Positions 35,634 to 44,893 are shown, counted from the stretch's first letter. The stretch: 64,000 nucleotides of DNA from an uncultured Acidobacteriaceae bacterium (GCA_903849645.1 CAINJJ010000053.1:1-64000), one strand, 5' to 3'. The notes: generated by a model not told the origin, from the sequence alone. Made by a program: numbers and translations.

Positions 35634-36059
35634 ATGTCTTCCCTCGGAACCGATTTCACGACACTCGAAGTTTGCGAGCAGGACGGGGTTCGTCGTATAC
35701 TGAAATCCGACTATTCTGGTCGTAGTTTCAGGGCCCTGTCCTTCCGGCGGCCCATCGGAGTCCGGCGGTTGAGTGTGCTGAGTGAATTGAATGTGGGCGA
35801 AACCGGGGTTTTGGTGGACCTCGACCTGCCTGAATCCGTGCAAAACCACCTCATGCACATGGGTTTTGTCCCCGACGCCCTGGTGACCGTTCTGCGCCGT
35901 GCACCGGCAGGCGATCCCACGGTATATGGCGTTGACGGCATGGAAATCGCACTCCGCCATGAGACAGCCGCCGCCATTCGCGTCCGCCCCGCTGAGGCTG
36001 AGATCCCTGAAACACAGCGCTTTGAAGACCCCACCGAACTCCTCGAGGCCGCCCGATGA
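35634..36059 (+). CDS. feoA: FeoA-domain protein
   Basis: Small SH3-like partner of the ferrous-iron transporter. The FeoA core runs from about residue 46: LSELNVGETGVLVDLDLP, HLMHMGFVPDALVTVLRRAP and GDPTVYGVDGMEIALRHE. The frame is open from an ATG at 35634 (141 residues), but that start lacks a ribosome-binding site and a promoter-like TTGCGA-N18-TATACT (35672-35701) lies inside it. A TTG at 35769, with GGAG eight bases before it, gives a 96-residue protein of usual FeoA length and is a serious alternative. The end overlaps the feoB start by four bases. Confidence 0.88.
   Translation: MSSLGTDFTTLEVCEQDGVRRILKSDYSGRSFRALSFRRPIGVRRLSVLSELNVGETGVLVDLDLPESVQNHLMHMGFVPDALVTVLRRAPAGDPTVYGVDGMEIALRHETAAAIRVRPAEAEIPETQRFEDPTELLEAAR
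35672..35701 (+). promoter_or_regulatory. Sigma-70-like promoter for feoAB (candidate)
   Basis: TTGCGA (35672-35677), 18 bases, TATACT (35696-35701). If used, transcription begins downstream of the first ATG and the FeoA start must be the TTG at 35769. This is inference from consensus likeness only. Confidence 0.35.
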
Positions 36060-37969
36060 GCGAGTGCTGCGCGCCTCCGCCCTTTGTGCCGCCTGTCGCC
36101 CCTCCTCCCGCAGGAGCTCTGCGCACCGTGGCCCTCATCGGCCCGCCCAACTCCGGCAAGTCCACTCTCTTCAATAAACTCACCGGCCTGCGCCAAAAAG
36201 TCGCCAACTTCCCCGGCGTCACCGTCGAGCAGCGCCTCGGACTCATGGCCGGTGTCGGGCGCGACGACCTCACCCTGATCGACCTCCCCGGCATCTACTC
36301 CCTTGACCCGTTCTCTGAAGACGCCCGCGTCTCCATCGACGTGCTGCGCGGCAAGATGCCCGGCACACCCAAGCCCGACGCCGTTCTCCTGGTGCTGGAC
36401 TCGCTCCACCTCACCCGCCAGTTGATGCTCGCCGCCCCCGTGCTGGCCCTCGGCCTCCCTACCCTGGTCCTGCTCAACATGAGCGACCTGATGGACGCCC
36501 GCGGCGGCCACATCGACCCCCTTCAGCTCGCCCGCGAACTCGGCGCGCCCGTGGCCCGCATCAGCGCCGTCAACGGAACCGGCATTGACGCCGTGCCCCT
36601 CTTTCTCAATCAGCACACCGAGCGCGAGGCCCCCCACCCCCTCGCCCTTCCCGTTCTGGGCAACGCCGCCAGCGCCCACAGTTGGGCCGCCCAGGTCAGC
36701 CGCCGCACCGGTTATCGCGCTCCACTCTCCGCTGAGAACACGCGCAAAATCGACAACATCCTCCTCCACCGCATCTGGGGACCCCTCCTCTTCATGGCGG
36801 TCGTCGTCGGCGTATTTGAGGTCGTGTTCTCCATCGGCCAGCCACTCTCCGACGGCTTCGGCGACATCCTCGCCCGCATGGGCGGCCTGGTGCGTCCCCT
36901 CTTGCCTGCCGGCTGGATTCAGTCCCTCGTCCTCGATGGCGCCTGGAAAGGCATCTCCTCGGTCCTCGTCTTTCTCCCCCAGATTCTTCTTCTCTTCCTC
37001 TTCATCGGAATCCTCGAGGACTCCGGCTATCTCTCCCGCGCCGCCCTGATCGCCGACCGGGTCATGCGGACCATTGGATTGAATGGCAAGGCCTTCATTC
37101 CCCTCCTCTCCGCCTACGCCTGCGCCGTTCCCGCCATCATGGCCACGCGGACCATCGAGAACAAGCGCGACCGCTTCGCCACCATCCTGGTCACGCCCTT
37201 CATGACCTGCTCGGCGCGCCTGCCGGTCTACATGCTTCTGATTGCCGCCTTCATCCCCAACATCGTCTGGCTGCACGGCCTTCTCGGCCTGCGCACCGTC
37301 GTCATGCTCAGCCTTTACCTCGCCGGATTCGTCGGCGCCATGACCACCGCCTGGCTGCTCAAGAGCTCCATCCTCAAGTCCAGTGAGACGCCCTTCATCC
37401 TTGAGCTGCCTCAGTACCGCATGCCCAAGCTCCATTCCCTGACCCTGCGCCTCATTGACCGCGCCAGTGTCTTCCTCCGCCAGGCCGGCACCGTCATCCT
37501 CTCCGTCACCCTTGCCCTCTGGGTGCTGGCCCACCTGCCTGTCATCCAGACCCCCGGCGGCCACATCTCCGCCCCCGAGCTTGCCGACTCACTCATCGGA
37601 CGCCTGGGCCACTTCATCGAGCCAGCCATTGCCCCCCTCGGCTTCAACTGGAAGATCGGCATCGGCCTCCTCTCCTCCGTGCTGGCCCGCGAAGTCATGG
37701 TCTCCACCATGGGCACCCTCTACGGCGCAGACCCGGAGACCCAGGCCATGCACCTCCAGACCGCCCTTCACCACGACATGACCCTCGGCGGCGCGCTGGC
37801 CCTCATGATCTTTTTCGCCTTCGCCATGCAGTGCACCTCCACCATGGCCGTGGTCCGCCGCGAAATGAACAGTTGGAAGTGGCCCGCCCTCCAGTTCATC
37901 TACATGCTCGTGCTCGCCTGGGTTGCCGCATTCGCCGTGAACCACATCGCCCTGGCCATCTTCGGCTAG
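36056..37969 (+). CDS. feoB: Ferrous iron transport protein B
   Basis: 637-residue inner-membrane Fe(II) transporter with a cytosolic GTPase domain. G1 is GPPNSGKSTLFNKL near residue 33, G3 is DLPGIYSLDPFSEDAR, G4 is LLNMSDLMD. The membrane part has two Gate domains with AYACAVPAIMATRTIENKRD and VLAREVMVSTMGTLYG. It is shorter than E. coli FeoB (773 residues), mostly in the loops. It overlaps feoA by four bases. The operon supplies Fe(II), which fits the iron-sulphur-rich NifJ nearby and low-oxygen growth. Confidence 0.93.
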   Translation: MSECCAPPPFVPPVAPPPAGALRTVALIGPPNSGKSTLFNKLTGLRQKVANFPGVTVEQRLGLMAGVGRDDLTLIDLPGIYSLDPFSEDARVSIDVLRGKMPGTPKPDAVLLVLDSLHLTRQLMLAAPVLALGLPTLVLLNMSDLMDARGGHIDPLQLARELGAPVARISAVNGTGIDAVPLFLNQHTEREAPHPLALPVLGNAASAHSWAAQVSRRTGYRAPLSAENTRKIDNILLHRIWGPLLFMAVVVGVFEVVFSIGQPLSDGFGDILARMGGLVRPLLPAGWIQSLVLDGAWKGISSVLVFLPQILLLFLFIGILEDSGYLSRAALIADRVMRTIGLNGKAFIPLLSAYACAVPAIMATRTIENKRDRFATILVTPFMTCSARLPVYMLLIAAFIPNIVWLHGLLGLRTVVMLSLYLAGFVGAMTTAWLLKSSILKSSETPFILELPQYRMPKLHSLTLRLIDRASVFLRQAGTVILSVTLALWVLAHLPVIQTPGGHISAPELADSLIGRLGHFIEPAIAPLGFNWKIGIGLLSSVLAREVMVSTMGTLYGADPETQAMHLQTALHHDMTLGGALALMIFFAFAMQCTSTMAVVRREMNSWKWPALQFIYMLVLAWVAAFAVNHIALAIFG

Positions 37970-38023
37970 AAACTCCCTTCAAGCTCCGCAAGGCTGCACT
38001 TCTTGTCCAGAAAACCGGCTTCA

Positions 38024-38040
38024 GGTAAGATCGTCTTACC
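38024..38040. promoter_or_regulatory. Palindrome touching the start of the AbrB/PIN module
   Basis: GGTAAGA (38024-38030), TCG, TCTTACC (38034-38040): a perfect 7-bp dyad ending at the base before the antitoxin ATG. AbrB-type antitoxins repress their own operons through such sites. Its position would also block ribosome access if folded. Confidence 0.5.
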
Positions 38041-38298
38041 ATGCAGACCCGGGTTTCCACCAAAGGTCAAGTCGTGCTGCCCGCCGCTATCCGGCACAAG
38101 CTGGGCATCTCCGCCGGGGATCCCCTTGACATCTCCGTCGAGCAGGATCGGATTGTGCTTACCGCCACCCCAAAGCCAAGGTACGAAGCGCGCATTATCG
38201 AGGACCCGATTACGGGTTTCACCTGCATCGACCTGGGCCCGGACGCGCCGATACTCACCAGCGAGATGGTCCGCAAGATTCTTGCTGATTTCCCATGA
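38041..38298 (+). CDS. AbrB/SpoVT-type antitoxin
   Basis: 85-residue swapped-hairpin DNA-binding antitoxin. The N-terminus MQTRVSTKGQVVLPAAIRHK followed by LGISAGDPLDISVE is the AbrB/MazE signature. The C-terminal half (DPITGFTCIDLGPDAPIL) is the toxin-binding tail. It overlaps the PIN toxin gene by four bases, and a palindrome lies directly before its ATG. There is no good Shine-Dalgarno sequence beyond AAGA in the palindrome. Confidence 0.9.
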   Translation: MQTRVSTKGQVVLPAAIRHKLGISAGDPLDISVEQDRIVLTATPKPRYEARIIEDPITGFTCIDLGPDAPILTSEMVRKILADFP

Positions 38299-38687
38299 GA
38301 TACCTTCTCGACGTAAATGCGCTCATCGCTTTCGGTGTGGCGCAACATCAGTTTCACCAGCGTGCCGTCGACTGGGTACGATTGGAGCGGGGCGCCGTCT
38401 TCCTCACTTCCCCGGTTACCGAGATCGGATTCGTTCGAGTCGTTTCCTGCTTTGCCACGTACGGTCTCAATGTGACGCAAGCCAGAATGCTCCTCCATGG
38501 AATGAAGGCAAATTCCCGTCAGCCACTTACCTTCCTTCAAGATGGCAACGACATCACCGCCCTCCCAAGCTGGGTCAAGGCCCACGGACAAGTCATCGAC
38601 GGCCATCTCCTGCACCTCGCAAAAGCCAATGGCGCGCTCCTGGCCACTCTGGACAAAGGAATTCCGGGTGCATTCCTGATTCCGTAG
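38295..38687 (+). CDS. PIN-domain toxin (VapC-like), second module
   Basis: 130-residue predicted ribonuclease. The N-terminal MRYLLDVNALIAFG carries the first acidic residue, TEIGFVRVVSCFATYG the second region, and HGQVIDGHLLHLAKANGALL with TLDKGI the last acidic positions. The set matches PIN toxins paired with AbrB antitoxins. It shows no close likeness to the other PIN protein of this window (2216-2653) outside the catalytic pattern, so the two modules arose separately. Confidence 0.88.
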   Translation: MRYLLDVNALIAFGVAQHQFHQRAVDWVRLERGAVFLTSPVTEIGFVRVVSCFATYGLNVTQARMLLHGMKANSRQPLTFLQDGNDITALPSWVKAHGQVIDGHLLHLAKANGALLATLDKGIPGAFLIP

Positions 38688-38815
38688 AATTGATACGCAG
38701 CCTCTCCTCATTGGCGCCTCGCCCCTTGTCATCTTCTTCCCCGCTCTCCCGCCTGGCACCAACACCCTCCCCATGCGCTAAACTCCCCTTTGACCTCGGA
38801 TTCTGAAAGGACTAC

Positions 38816-41185
38816 ATGCGAAATCTCTCCATCCTGGCGGCTGGTGCGGCGGTCTTCGCATCAACGCTCGCGGCGCAAGGGAACGGCATCCAATCCGTCT
38901 CAGCTTTCGGGTGGACCGTCACCGCAGACGCGCGCCTCGAGACCATGCGGGTAGCCAGCGACGGCCTGGGAACAGTCCTGGACAACCTCCGGCTGAACGT
39001 AACCGCGCAGGGCGCGCCGACCCCCCTCCACGACTGGAAGCTCGGCCACGGCGCCAGCAACCAGCTCACCATCGAAACAGCCCAGCCGCACACAGCCTGG
39101 CGCATTGAGATCAACGACGCCTCGCTCATCATCTCCAGCACGGACGCCAACGGACTCGTCACCGCCGCGGTGCCCGCTCCCAGAGACCGCCAGCTCGCCC
39201 GGCTCATCGACCCGTCCGGCGTCCCGGTCGTGTGGTCGGGAACCGACGAGGTCCGCGACGGCTACGGCGGGAGCGAGACGACAAACCGCTCGTTCCTTCC
39301 CCGCACCAATGCCGACGTCATGACCTTTGCCCTCGGCCCGGTCGCAGCTTCCAATCTGCACAGCCTTTTTGACCGCACCACCGACACGGCCATCGACTTT
39401 CCCGACCAGGCTGCGTTGACCCGCAACAGCCAGAATCCCGATCTGCTCGACGCCGTCATTCCTGTCCCCGGCAATGCCGTCCTGCGCATCGTTCCCCACT
39501 ACTTCATGAAGGTGCTCGGCGTCCCTTATTACGCCCCTTTCGACGACTCGCACTTCCCCCGGCCTCCCGTCGTTTGGTCCAGTTGGACCAGCTACTACGC
39601 CGACGTGACCGAAGCCGACATCGTGCGCAATGCCGACTGGCTGGCCAAGAACCTCAAGCCCTACGGATTTCAGTTCGTCCAGCTCGACGACGGCTACGAC
39701 CGCCTCGACAAGGGCCAGCACGACTGGATCGACAACTGGGACCGCACCCGCTTCCCCCATGGTCCGGAGTGGCTCGCCCACTACATCCGTTCCACCGGCC
39801 TGCGCGCCGGCATCTGGCTGGTCCCCAATGCCTATGCGGGCGCCGTCAAGGATCATCCCGACTGGTATCTGCGTGACAAGCACGGAACCCTGATCCTCGA
39901 CTACAGCACCCCCGCCCTCGACTCAAGCAATCCCGAGGTCCTTCAATTCCTCAAGAAGCTCTTCACCACGCTCGATAACTGGGGCTTTGACTACTACAAA
40001 TTCGACGGCGAACACGCCCTCCCCCAGTACGTTCCCAAAGTGGACCGCAAAGGCATCTTTGCCGGCGCCGCCGACCCCCTCGATGTCTACCGCAATCGCC
40101 TCAAGGCAATCCGCGACGTCCTCGGCCCCGACCGCTTCATTGAAGGATGCCCCGCCGGCACTCCGCTCAATGGCATCGGATACTTCCAGTCCTACTTTAA
40201 CGGTGACGACCTATATAACACATGGCAGGGAATGTATCCCCTCTTCAGCTCCATCAATGCCAATGCCTTCCTCAATCACGAAGTGGTCTACGTCATGCCC
40301 GGAGAAGGCGCCGAACTCGGCCCGCCCATGACCCTCGATGAAGTCGAAAAGCGGCGGCATCCCTCCGTGCTCAGCATCGCCCGCGACCGCGAGCAGCCTC
40401 TCACCCAATTCGGCACCACCCTGGCCGAGGCCCGCACCCTGGTCTCCTACCTGGCCCTCACCGGCGTCGTCTATCCCCTCGCCAGCGTCATGCCGGAGCT
40501 GCCGGAGGAGCGCGTGGCCCTGCTCAAAATGACCCTGCCCCCGCTCCCCATCCTGCCCGTCGATCTTTTCAGCCGCGGCACCGACATGCAATGGGACCGC
40601 TTCAAAACCACCACCGCCGACACTTACATCCACAACTACCCCGAGATCCTCGACCTCAAGATCAACGCAGCCTCCGGTGTCTACGACGTGGCCGGCGTCA
40701 CCAACTGGCGCGGCGGTGTCCTGTCAAAACGGCTCTCCTTCGCCTCCAAACTCGGCCTCGCCCCCGGCCCCTATGCCGTCTTCGACTTCTGGCGGCAGAA
40801 GCTCCTCGGCGTATTTTCAGATGCCATCGACCTCCAGGTGCCGTCCCACGACACGCGCGTTCTCCTCATTCATCCCGCCCTCAACCACCCTCAGTTGCTC
40901 GGGACCGCCCGCCACATCAGCGGCTCCTTCTCCATCGACCAGCAATCCTGGGATGAACCCGGCAACCGCCTTCACGGAACCTCCACCACCATCGACGGCG
41001 CGCCCTACTCGCTCTGGATTCGCGTCCCCAAAGGCTTCCGCGTCTCCTCGGCAAAAGCCTCCGCCGCCGGCCGCGACCTGCCCGTCGAAAAGAGCCTCGA
41101 CTCCGAATTGCTCACCTTGGTCATCGCCGGGCAGCCCGACCCCGTTCAATGGGAAGTCGCCTTCACCCCGAACGACATCCACTGA
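38816..41185 (+). CDS. Secreted alpha-galactosidase-like glycosidase (GH36-type)
   Basis: 789 residues with a signal peptide (MRNLSILAAGAAVFASTLAA). A beta-sandwich N-domain (to about residue 250) precedes a TIM barrel of clan GH-D: FPRPPVVWSSWTSYYADVTE, FVQLDDGYDRLDKGQHDW, GIWLVPNAYAG and WGFDYYKFDGEH, where the Asp of KFD is the expected nucleophile. A C-terminal beta domain follows. The fold and motif assign it to alpha-galactosidase or raffinose-synthase-like enzymes; the sugar linkage cannot be fixed. The upstream 128 bases after the PIN gene would hold its promoter. Confidence 0.82.
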   Translation: MRNLSILAAGAAVFASTLAAQGNGIQSVSAFGWTVTADARLETMRVASDGLGTVLDNLRLNVTAQGAPTPLHDWKLGHGASNQLTIETAQPHTAWRIEINDASLIISSTDANGLVTAAVPAPRDRQLARLIDPSGVPVVWSGTDEVRDGYGGSETTNRSFLPRTNADVMTFALGPVAASNLHSLFDRTTDTAIDFPDQAALTRNSQNPDLLDAVIPVPGNAVLRIVPHYFMKVLGVPYYAPFDDSHFPRPPVVWSSWTSYYADVTEADIVRNADWLAKNLKPYGFQFVQLDDGYDRLDKGQHDWIDNWDRTRFPHGPEWLAHYIRSTGLRAGIWLVPNAYAGAVKDHPDWYLRDKHGTLILDYSTPALDSSNPEVLQFLKKLFTTLDNWGFDYYKFDGEHALPQYVPKVDRKGIFAGAADPLDVYRNRLKAIRDVLGPDRFIEGCPAGTPLNGIGYFQSYFNGDDLYNTWQGMYPLFSSINANAFLNHEVVYVMPGEGAELGPPMTLDEVEKRRHPSVLSIARDREQPLTQFGTTLAEARTLVSYLALTGVVYPLASVMPELPEERVALLKMTLPPLPILPVDLFSRGTDMQWDRFKTTTADTYIHNYPEILDLKINAASGVYDVAGVTNWRGGVLSKRLSFASKLGLAPGPYAVFDFWRQKLLGVFSDAIDLQVPSHDTRVLLIHPALNHPQLLGTARHISGSFSIDQQSWDEPGNRLHGTSTTIDGAPYSLWIRVPKGFRVSSAKASAAGRDLPVEKSLDSELLTLVIAGQPDPVQWEVAFTPNDIH

Positions 41186-41219
41186 CGGTCCGCGTGCCGG
41201 CCCCAACCCGATCCCCAGG

Positions 41220-41260
41220 CTTCCCAACCTTCCCCGCCAACAGCGGAAAAGGATGGGAAG
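41220..41260 (+). terminator. Hairpin after the GH36 gene, with TCTCAACCCGCC tail
   Basis: CTTCCCAACCTTCCCCGC (41220-41237) pairs at 15 of 18 positions with GCGGAAAAGGATGGGAAG (41243-41260). It lies 34 bases after the stop codon, so it may terminate transcription. The 12-mer TCTCAACCCGCC at 41269-41280 also follows the hairpin at 32637-32673. Confidence 0.55.
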
Positions 41261-41456
41261 TCCGCGCGTCTCAACCCGCCCTTGTGAGAAACTGAAAGAG
41301 CCAACGTTCTCCGGCGCTGCCTGCGCGCGCCCAAACGCCAATCAACCTCTGCCTCATCCGGCCGAGCGGGGTCCACGCGGACAGGTCCTGGTCCGTGGGG
41401 CGATACCCCGCAGCCGATACCCAACTGCGGCCATCACAAAGGAAGCAAGAACCACC

Positions 41457-43055
41457 ATGCTCAGTGTCAGCAACGTCTCCATGCGCTACGGCGCCAAGGT
41501 CCTCTTTGAGGACGTCAGCGTAGCCTTCGTCTCCGGCCGCCGCTACGGTCTCACCGGGCCCAACGGCTCCGGCAAGTCCACCTTCATGAAGCTCCTCACC
41601 GGGGAGCTCGACGCCCAGAAGGGCTCCGTCGTCCGCCCCCGCAAGTTCGGCGTCCTGCGCCAGGACCAGTTCGCCTTTGACGACTACCGGGTCATCGACA
41701 CCGTCATCATGGGCAACAAGCCCCTCTGGGCCGCCCTTGAAGAGCGCGACCGCATCTACGAGAAGCCCGAACTCTCCGACGCCGACGGCATGAGGTTAGG
41801 CGAGCTCGAAGGCACCATCGGCGACGAAGACGGCTACACCGCTGAAGCCGATGCCGCCGTCCTGCTTGACGGTCTAGACATACGCGAAGAGATCCACGAG
41901 CGCAAGATGGGCGAACTCCAGGGCGGGCAAAAGGTCCGCGTCCTCCTTGCCCAGGCCCTCTTCGGCAAGCCCGAAGCCCTGCTCCTCGACGAGCCCACCA
42001 ACTACCTCGATCTCGACTCCATCCACTGGCTCCAGGACTTCCTGCACTCCTACAGCGGCACCCTCATCGCCATCTCCCATGACCGCCACTTCCTCAACTC
42101 CGTCACCACCCACACCGCCGACATCGACTACCAGACCATCATTGTCTACACCGGCGGCTATGACGACATGGTCATGGCCAAGACCCAGATCCGCTCCACC
42201 CTCGAGTCCCAGAACGCCCAGCGCGAAAAGAAGATCGCCCAGCTTAACGACTTCATTGCCCGCTTCGCCGCCGGCACCCGCTCCTCGCAGGTCACCAGCC
42301 GCCGCAAGGAGGTCGAGCGCCTCCAGACCAACGACCTCGCTCGCTCCAACATTGCGCGCCCCTACATCCGCTTTGACCAGGTCCGCCCCAGCGGCAAGCA
42401 CGTCCTCGAGTTCAAGCACATCACCAAGATCTACGGCGACCACAAGGTCATTGACGGCTTCTCCGCCAACCTTCTCCGCGGCGAGAAGATCTGCCTGATG
42501 GGCCGCAACGGCGCCGGCAAAACCACCCTGATCAAGAGCCTGCTCAACAACTACCCCGGCCTCGCCGACAAGGACTTTGACCTCGACTCCGGCGCGGTCT
42601 TCTGGGGTCATGAGGCCCAGATCGGCTACTTCCCCCAGGACGTCGGCGCCACCATCGAACATGGCCTCACCGTCGCCGAGTGGCTTCATCGCTGGAACCC
42701 CGCCGCCCACGTCGAAGAGATTCGCGGCATCCTCGGCCAGATGCTCTTCAGCGGCGAAGAAGGCGAAAAGCAGACCAAGGCCCTCTCCGGCGGCGAGCAG
42801 GCGCGCCTCGCCTTCTGCAAGCTCATCCTCACCAAGCCCAACATCCTCATCTTCGACGAGCCCACCAACCACCTCGACCTCGAAGCCATCAATGCATTGA
42901 ACATCGCACTCCAGCGCTACGAAGGCACCGTGCTCCTCGTCACCCACGACCACGACCTCATCGACGAAGTCGCCACCCGCCTCTGGAACTTCAAGGAAGA
43001 CGGCATCGAAGACTTTCAGGGGCCGTATGCGGAGTGGAAGGGCAAGCACAACTAA
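41457..43055 (+). CDS. ABC-F family ATPase (YbiT/Uup type)
   Basis: 532-residue cytoplasmic protein with two ABC domains and no membrane segment, a ribosome-associated type. Domain one: Walker A GPNGSGKSTFMKLL, signature LQGGQKVRVLLAQALF, Walker B LLLDEPTNYLDL. An arginine- and lysine-rich linker lies near residues 240-330. Domain two: Walker A GRNGAGKTTLIKSL, signature LSGGEQARLAFCKLI, Walker B ILIFDEPTNHLDL. The start MLSVSNVSMRYGAKVLFED and RQDQFAFDDY resemble E. coli YbiT closely. AAAGGAA precedes the ATG at 41457. A role in rescuing stalled translation is inferred from the family. Confidence 0.92.
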   Translation: MLSVSNVSMRYGAKVLFEDVSVAFVSGRRYGLTGPNGSGKSTFMKLLTGELDAQKGSVVRPRKFGVLRQDQFAFDDYRVIDTVIMGNKPLWAALEERDRIYEKPELSDADGMRLGELEGTIGDEDGYTAEADAAVLLDGLDIREEIHERKMGELQGGQKVRVLLAQALFGKPEALLLDEPTNYLDLDSIHWLQDFLHSYSGTLIAISHDRHFLNSVTTHTADIDYQTIIVYTGGYDDMVMAKTQIRSTLESQNAQREKKIAQLNDFIARFAAGTRSSQVTSRRKEVERLQTNDLARSNIARPYIRFDQVRPSGKHVLEFKHITKIYGDHKVIDGFSANLLRGEKICLMGRNGAGKTTLIKSLLNNYPGLADKDFDLDSGAVFWGHEAQIGYFPQDVGATIEHGLTVAEWLHRWNPAAHVEEIRGILGQMLFSGEEGEKQTKALSGGEQARLAFCKLILTKPNILIFDEPTNHLDLEAINALNIALQRYEGTVLLVTHDHDLIDEVATRLWNFKEDGIEDFQGPYAEWKGKHN

Positions 43056-43285
43056 GACAGGAATACGAAGGTTCGCAAATCGAGTCAAAAACTCGCTTAT
43101 TGGGGGCCGCGCGCGGGCAAAGACGGCACGCAGAACCAGAAATTCAGGAGGCGAAGAGGCCCTCTTGATCTATGGTTAGTGTGCCCATATGAGCACAGAC
43201 GATAAGAGCAACCAATCCCCAATTCCGGCTCCTTGCTCGAATCACTGAAACCGGCAACCACCGCTGGCCGATGTGCCAAAACCAG

Positions 43286-44893
43286 CTACTTGCTTGTGAC
43301 TGGCTCAACGCCCTGCCCCACGGCTACTTTTGAGTCTGTATCCAGCAAACGGACTCCCCTGCTCCGGCTGCCTGACACGTCAATGGTGGGGACCCGCGAC
43401 TGCCGCACCACGACGCCGTCAACATCGCTCAAAATGAGCGCAGCGCGGCTTGAACCGGGAGCCGGATCGATCCTCACCCCATCGAGGTCGAGGTCCTGGA
43501 CCTTGTCCACCACAAGTCCCGACTGCCAGGTGGCCGCATCCGGCGACTGCCAGCGGATCTCCACGTCCTGCATCCGCACGTCCCGCACGTACTGCAGAGT
43601 CATGGCGGCGGTTGTGCCTTCGTAGGGAGCGTCCGCGCCATGGGAGACGAACAAGCGGACATGGTTGAGCCGGATGCCTTCCAGCCAACTGTCCGGGTGC
43701 CCCCGCATCATGGAAGTGCCCTGGCCATGGGCCACCACATTGCTGATGGTTACGTTGCGGATGATGCCGGCGGCGGGCTCGTGATCGTAGGTGCGGCCGT
43801 CGATCTCGCTTCTTCGCTTGATGTTGAAGTGAATCGGGTCGCCGTCGCCCCACCAGAACCAGTCGAAGCGCCGGGTGTCGATGGTCACGTTGTCGATCAC
43901 CACATCTTCCACGATGCCGCCGTCAAACACCATGAAGGCAAGGCCGCGGTTGGAGTTGGTGATCACTACGTTGCTGATGGTCACATGGCGCACGGCCCTG
44001 CTGTTGCCGTCGCAAAACTTGATGGCGCTCGAGGACGACGACAGGCGGCTGTTGGTCACCGTCACGTTCTCCGTAGGCAGCACGGGGCCCCAGGCATCGG
44101 TGGAGTAGAAGACGATGGCGTCGTCGCCAGTTTCGATCGTTGAGTTGGAGATCCGCACATCCTGGCAGCCATCGGGATCGATTCCATCCGCCCAGACGGC
44201 CTCCTTCTGGCTTGAGTAGATGTACACGCCGTCGATCACCAGCCGCTTGCAGGCGTACGGATTGATGGTCCAACTGCGCGACCGCAGAAACTTGAGGCCC
44301 GCGATGCGCACGTCTACGCAGCGCAGCAGCAGCACCATGCGCGGGTAGACGGTCTCCTTCCCGAGGCCGACGGGAAAGGACCGCAACAGTGGCTTGCCGG
44401 TCGCCTCCATCTGGCGCTGGTTCGACAGAATGTAGTGGTCCGTGATGCTGTTGAGATGCCACTCATAACTTGCCTGCCCGTCGAGCGTGCCGGCGCCTTC
44501 GAGCGCGATGTCGTGCAGGTCTTCGCCATAGATCAGAGCGGCGCTCCGCGGGTTGTCGTATTGGGTCGAATCCAGCGTGGCAAAGATGGTCGCCCCGGCC
44601 TCAACAAAAAGGCGCACGCCGGAGCGGAGATGAAGCTGTCCCGATGTGTAATCGCCGGGCGGGAGGTACACTTCGCCGCCGCCCGCCTTTCCGCAGGCAT
44701 CGATGGCTTTCTGCAGGGCTGGTCGGGCGTCGGCGCTCTTCAGGCCGGTGGCCCCGTAATCCCTCACGTTGAAGACGCGCTGCCCGGCAGCCGACTGACA
44801 AAGCACGGTCATGGACACCGTGCAGGTGAACAGAAGAATCGCCCGGTCAAAAATCATCCAACCATCATGCATCATGGCCGGGAGATCCAACAA
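43286..44893 (-). CDS. GH28-like right-handed beta-helix protein, probably secreted
   Basis: 535 residues from a TTG at 44893 (AGGAG five bases before it); ATG codons at 44875 and 44857 are alternatives, the last giving a cleaner signal peptide (MIFDRAILLFTCTVSMTVLC). Pectate-lyase/polygalacturonase-type helix: VFNVRDYGATGLKSADARPA, then parallel-beta repeats. Two of the GH28 catalytic motifs are visible (WADGIDPDGCQDVRISNS and IETGDDAIVFYS). The usual GHG and RIK motifs are absent; the aligned places read SSSSSAIKF and NSNRGLAFM. It may act on another glycan or be inactive. It lies 30 bases behind the GH29 gene. Confidence 0.8.
   Translation of the reverse strand: MLDLPAMMHDGWMIFDRAILLFTCTVSMTVLCQSAAGQRVFNVRDYGATGLKSADARPALQKAIDACGKAGGGEVYLPPGDYTSGQLHLRSGVRLFVEAGATIFATLDSTQYDNPRSAALIYGEDLHDIALEGAGTLDGQASYEWHLNSITDHYILSNQRQMEATGKPLLRSFPVGLGKETVYPRMVLLLRCVDVRIAGLKFLRSRSWTINPYACKRLVIDGVYIYSSQKEAVWADGIDPDGCQDVRISNSTIETGDDAIVFYSTDAWGPVLPTENVTVTNSRLSSSSSAIKFCDGNSRAVRHVTISNVVITNSNRGLAFMVFDGGIVEDVVIDNVTIDTRRFDWFWWGDGDPIHFNIKRRSEIDGRTYDHEPAAGIIRNVTISNVVAHGQGTSMMRGHPDSWLEGIRLNHVRLFVSHGADAPYEGTTAAMTLQYVRDVRMQDVEIRWQSPDAATWQSGLVVDKVQDLDLDGVRIDPAPGSSRAALILSDVDGVVVRQSRVPTIDVSGSRSRGVRLLDTDSKVAVGQGVEPVTSK

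Noticed and set aside
43056-43285. tRNA-like GGTTCGCAAATC in the gap after the ABC-F gene
   Set aside because: No acceptor stem or anticodon arm can be formed around it.
43056-43285. Small gene in the gap between the ABC-F and GH28-like genes
   Set aside because: No frame has a plausible start, composition and ribosome-binding site together.
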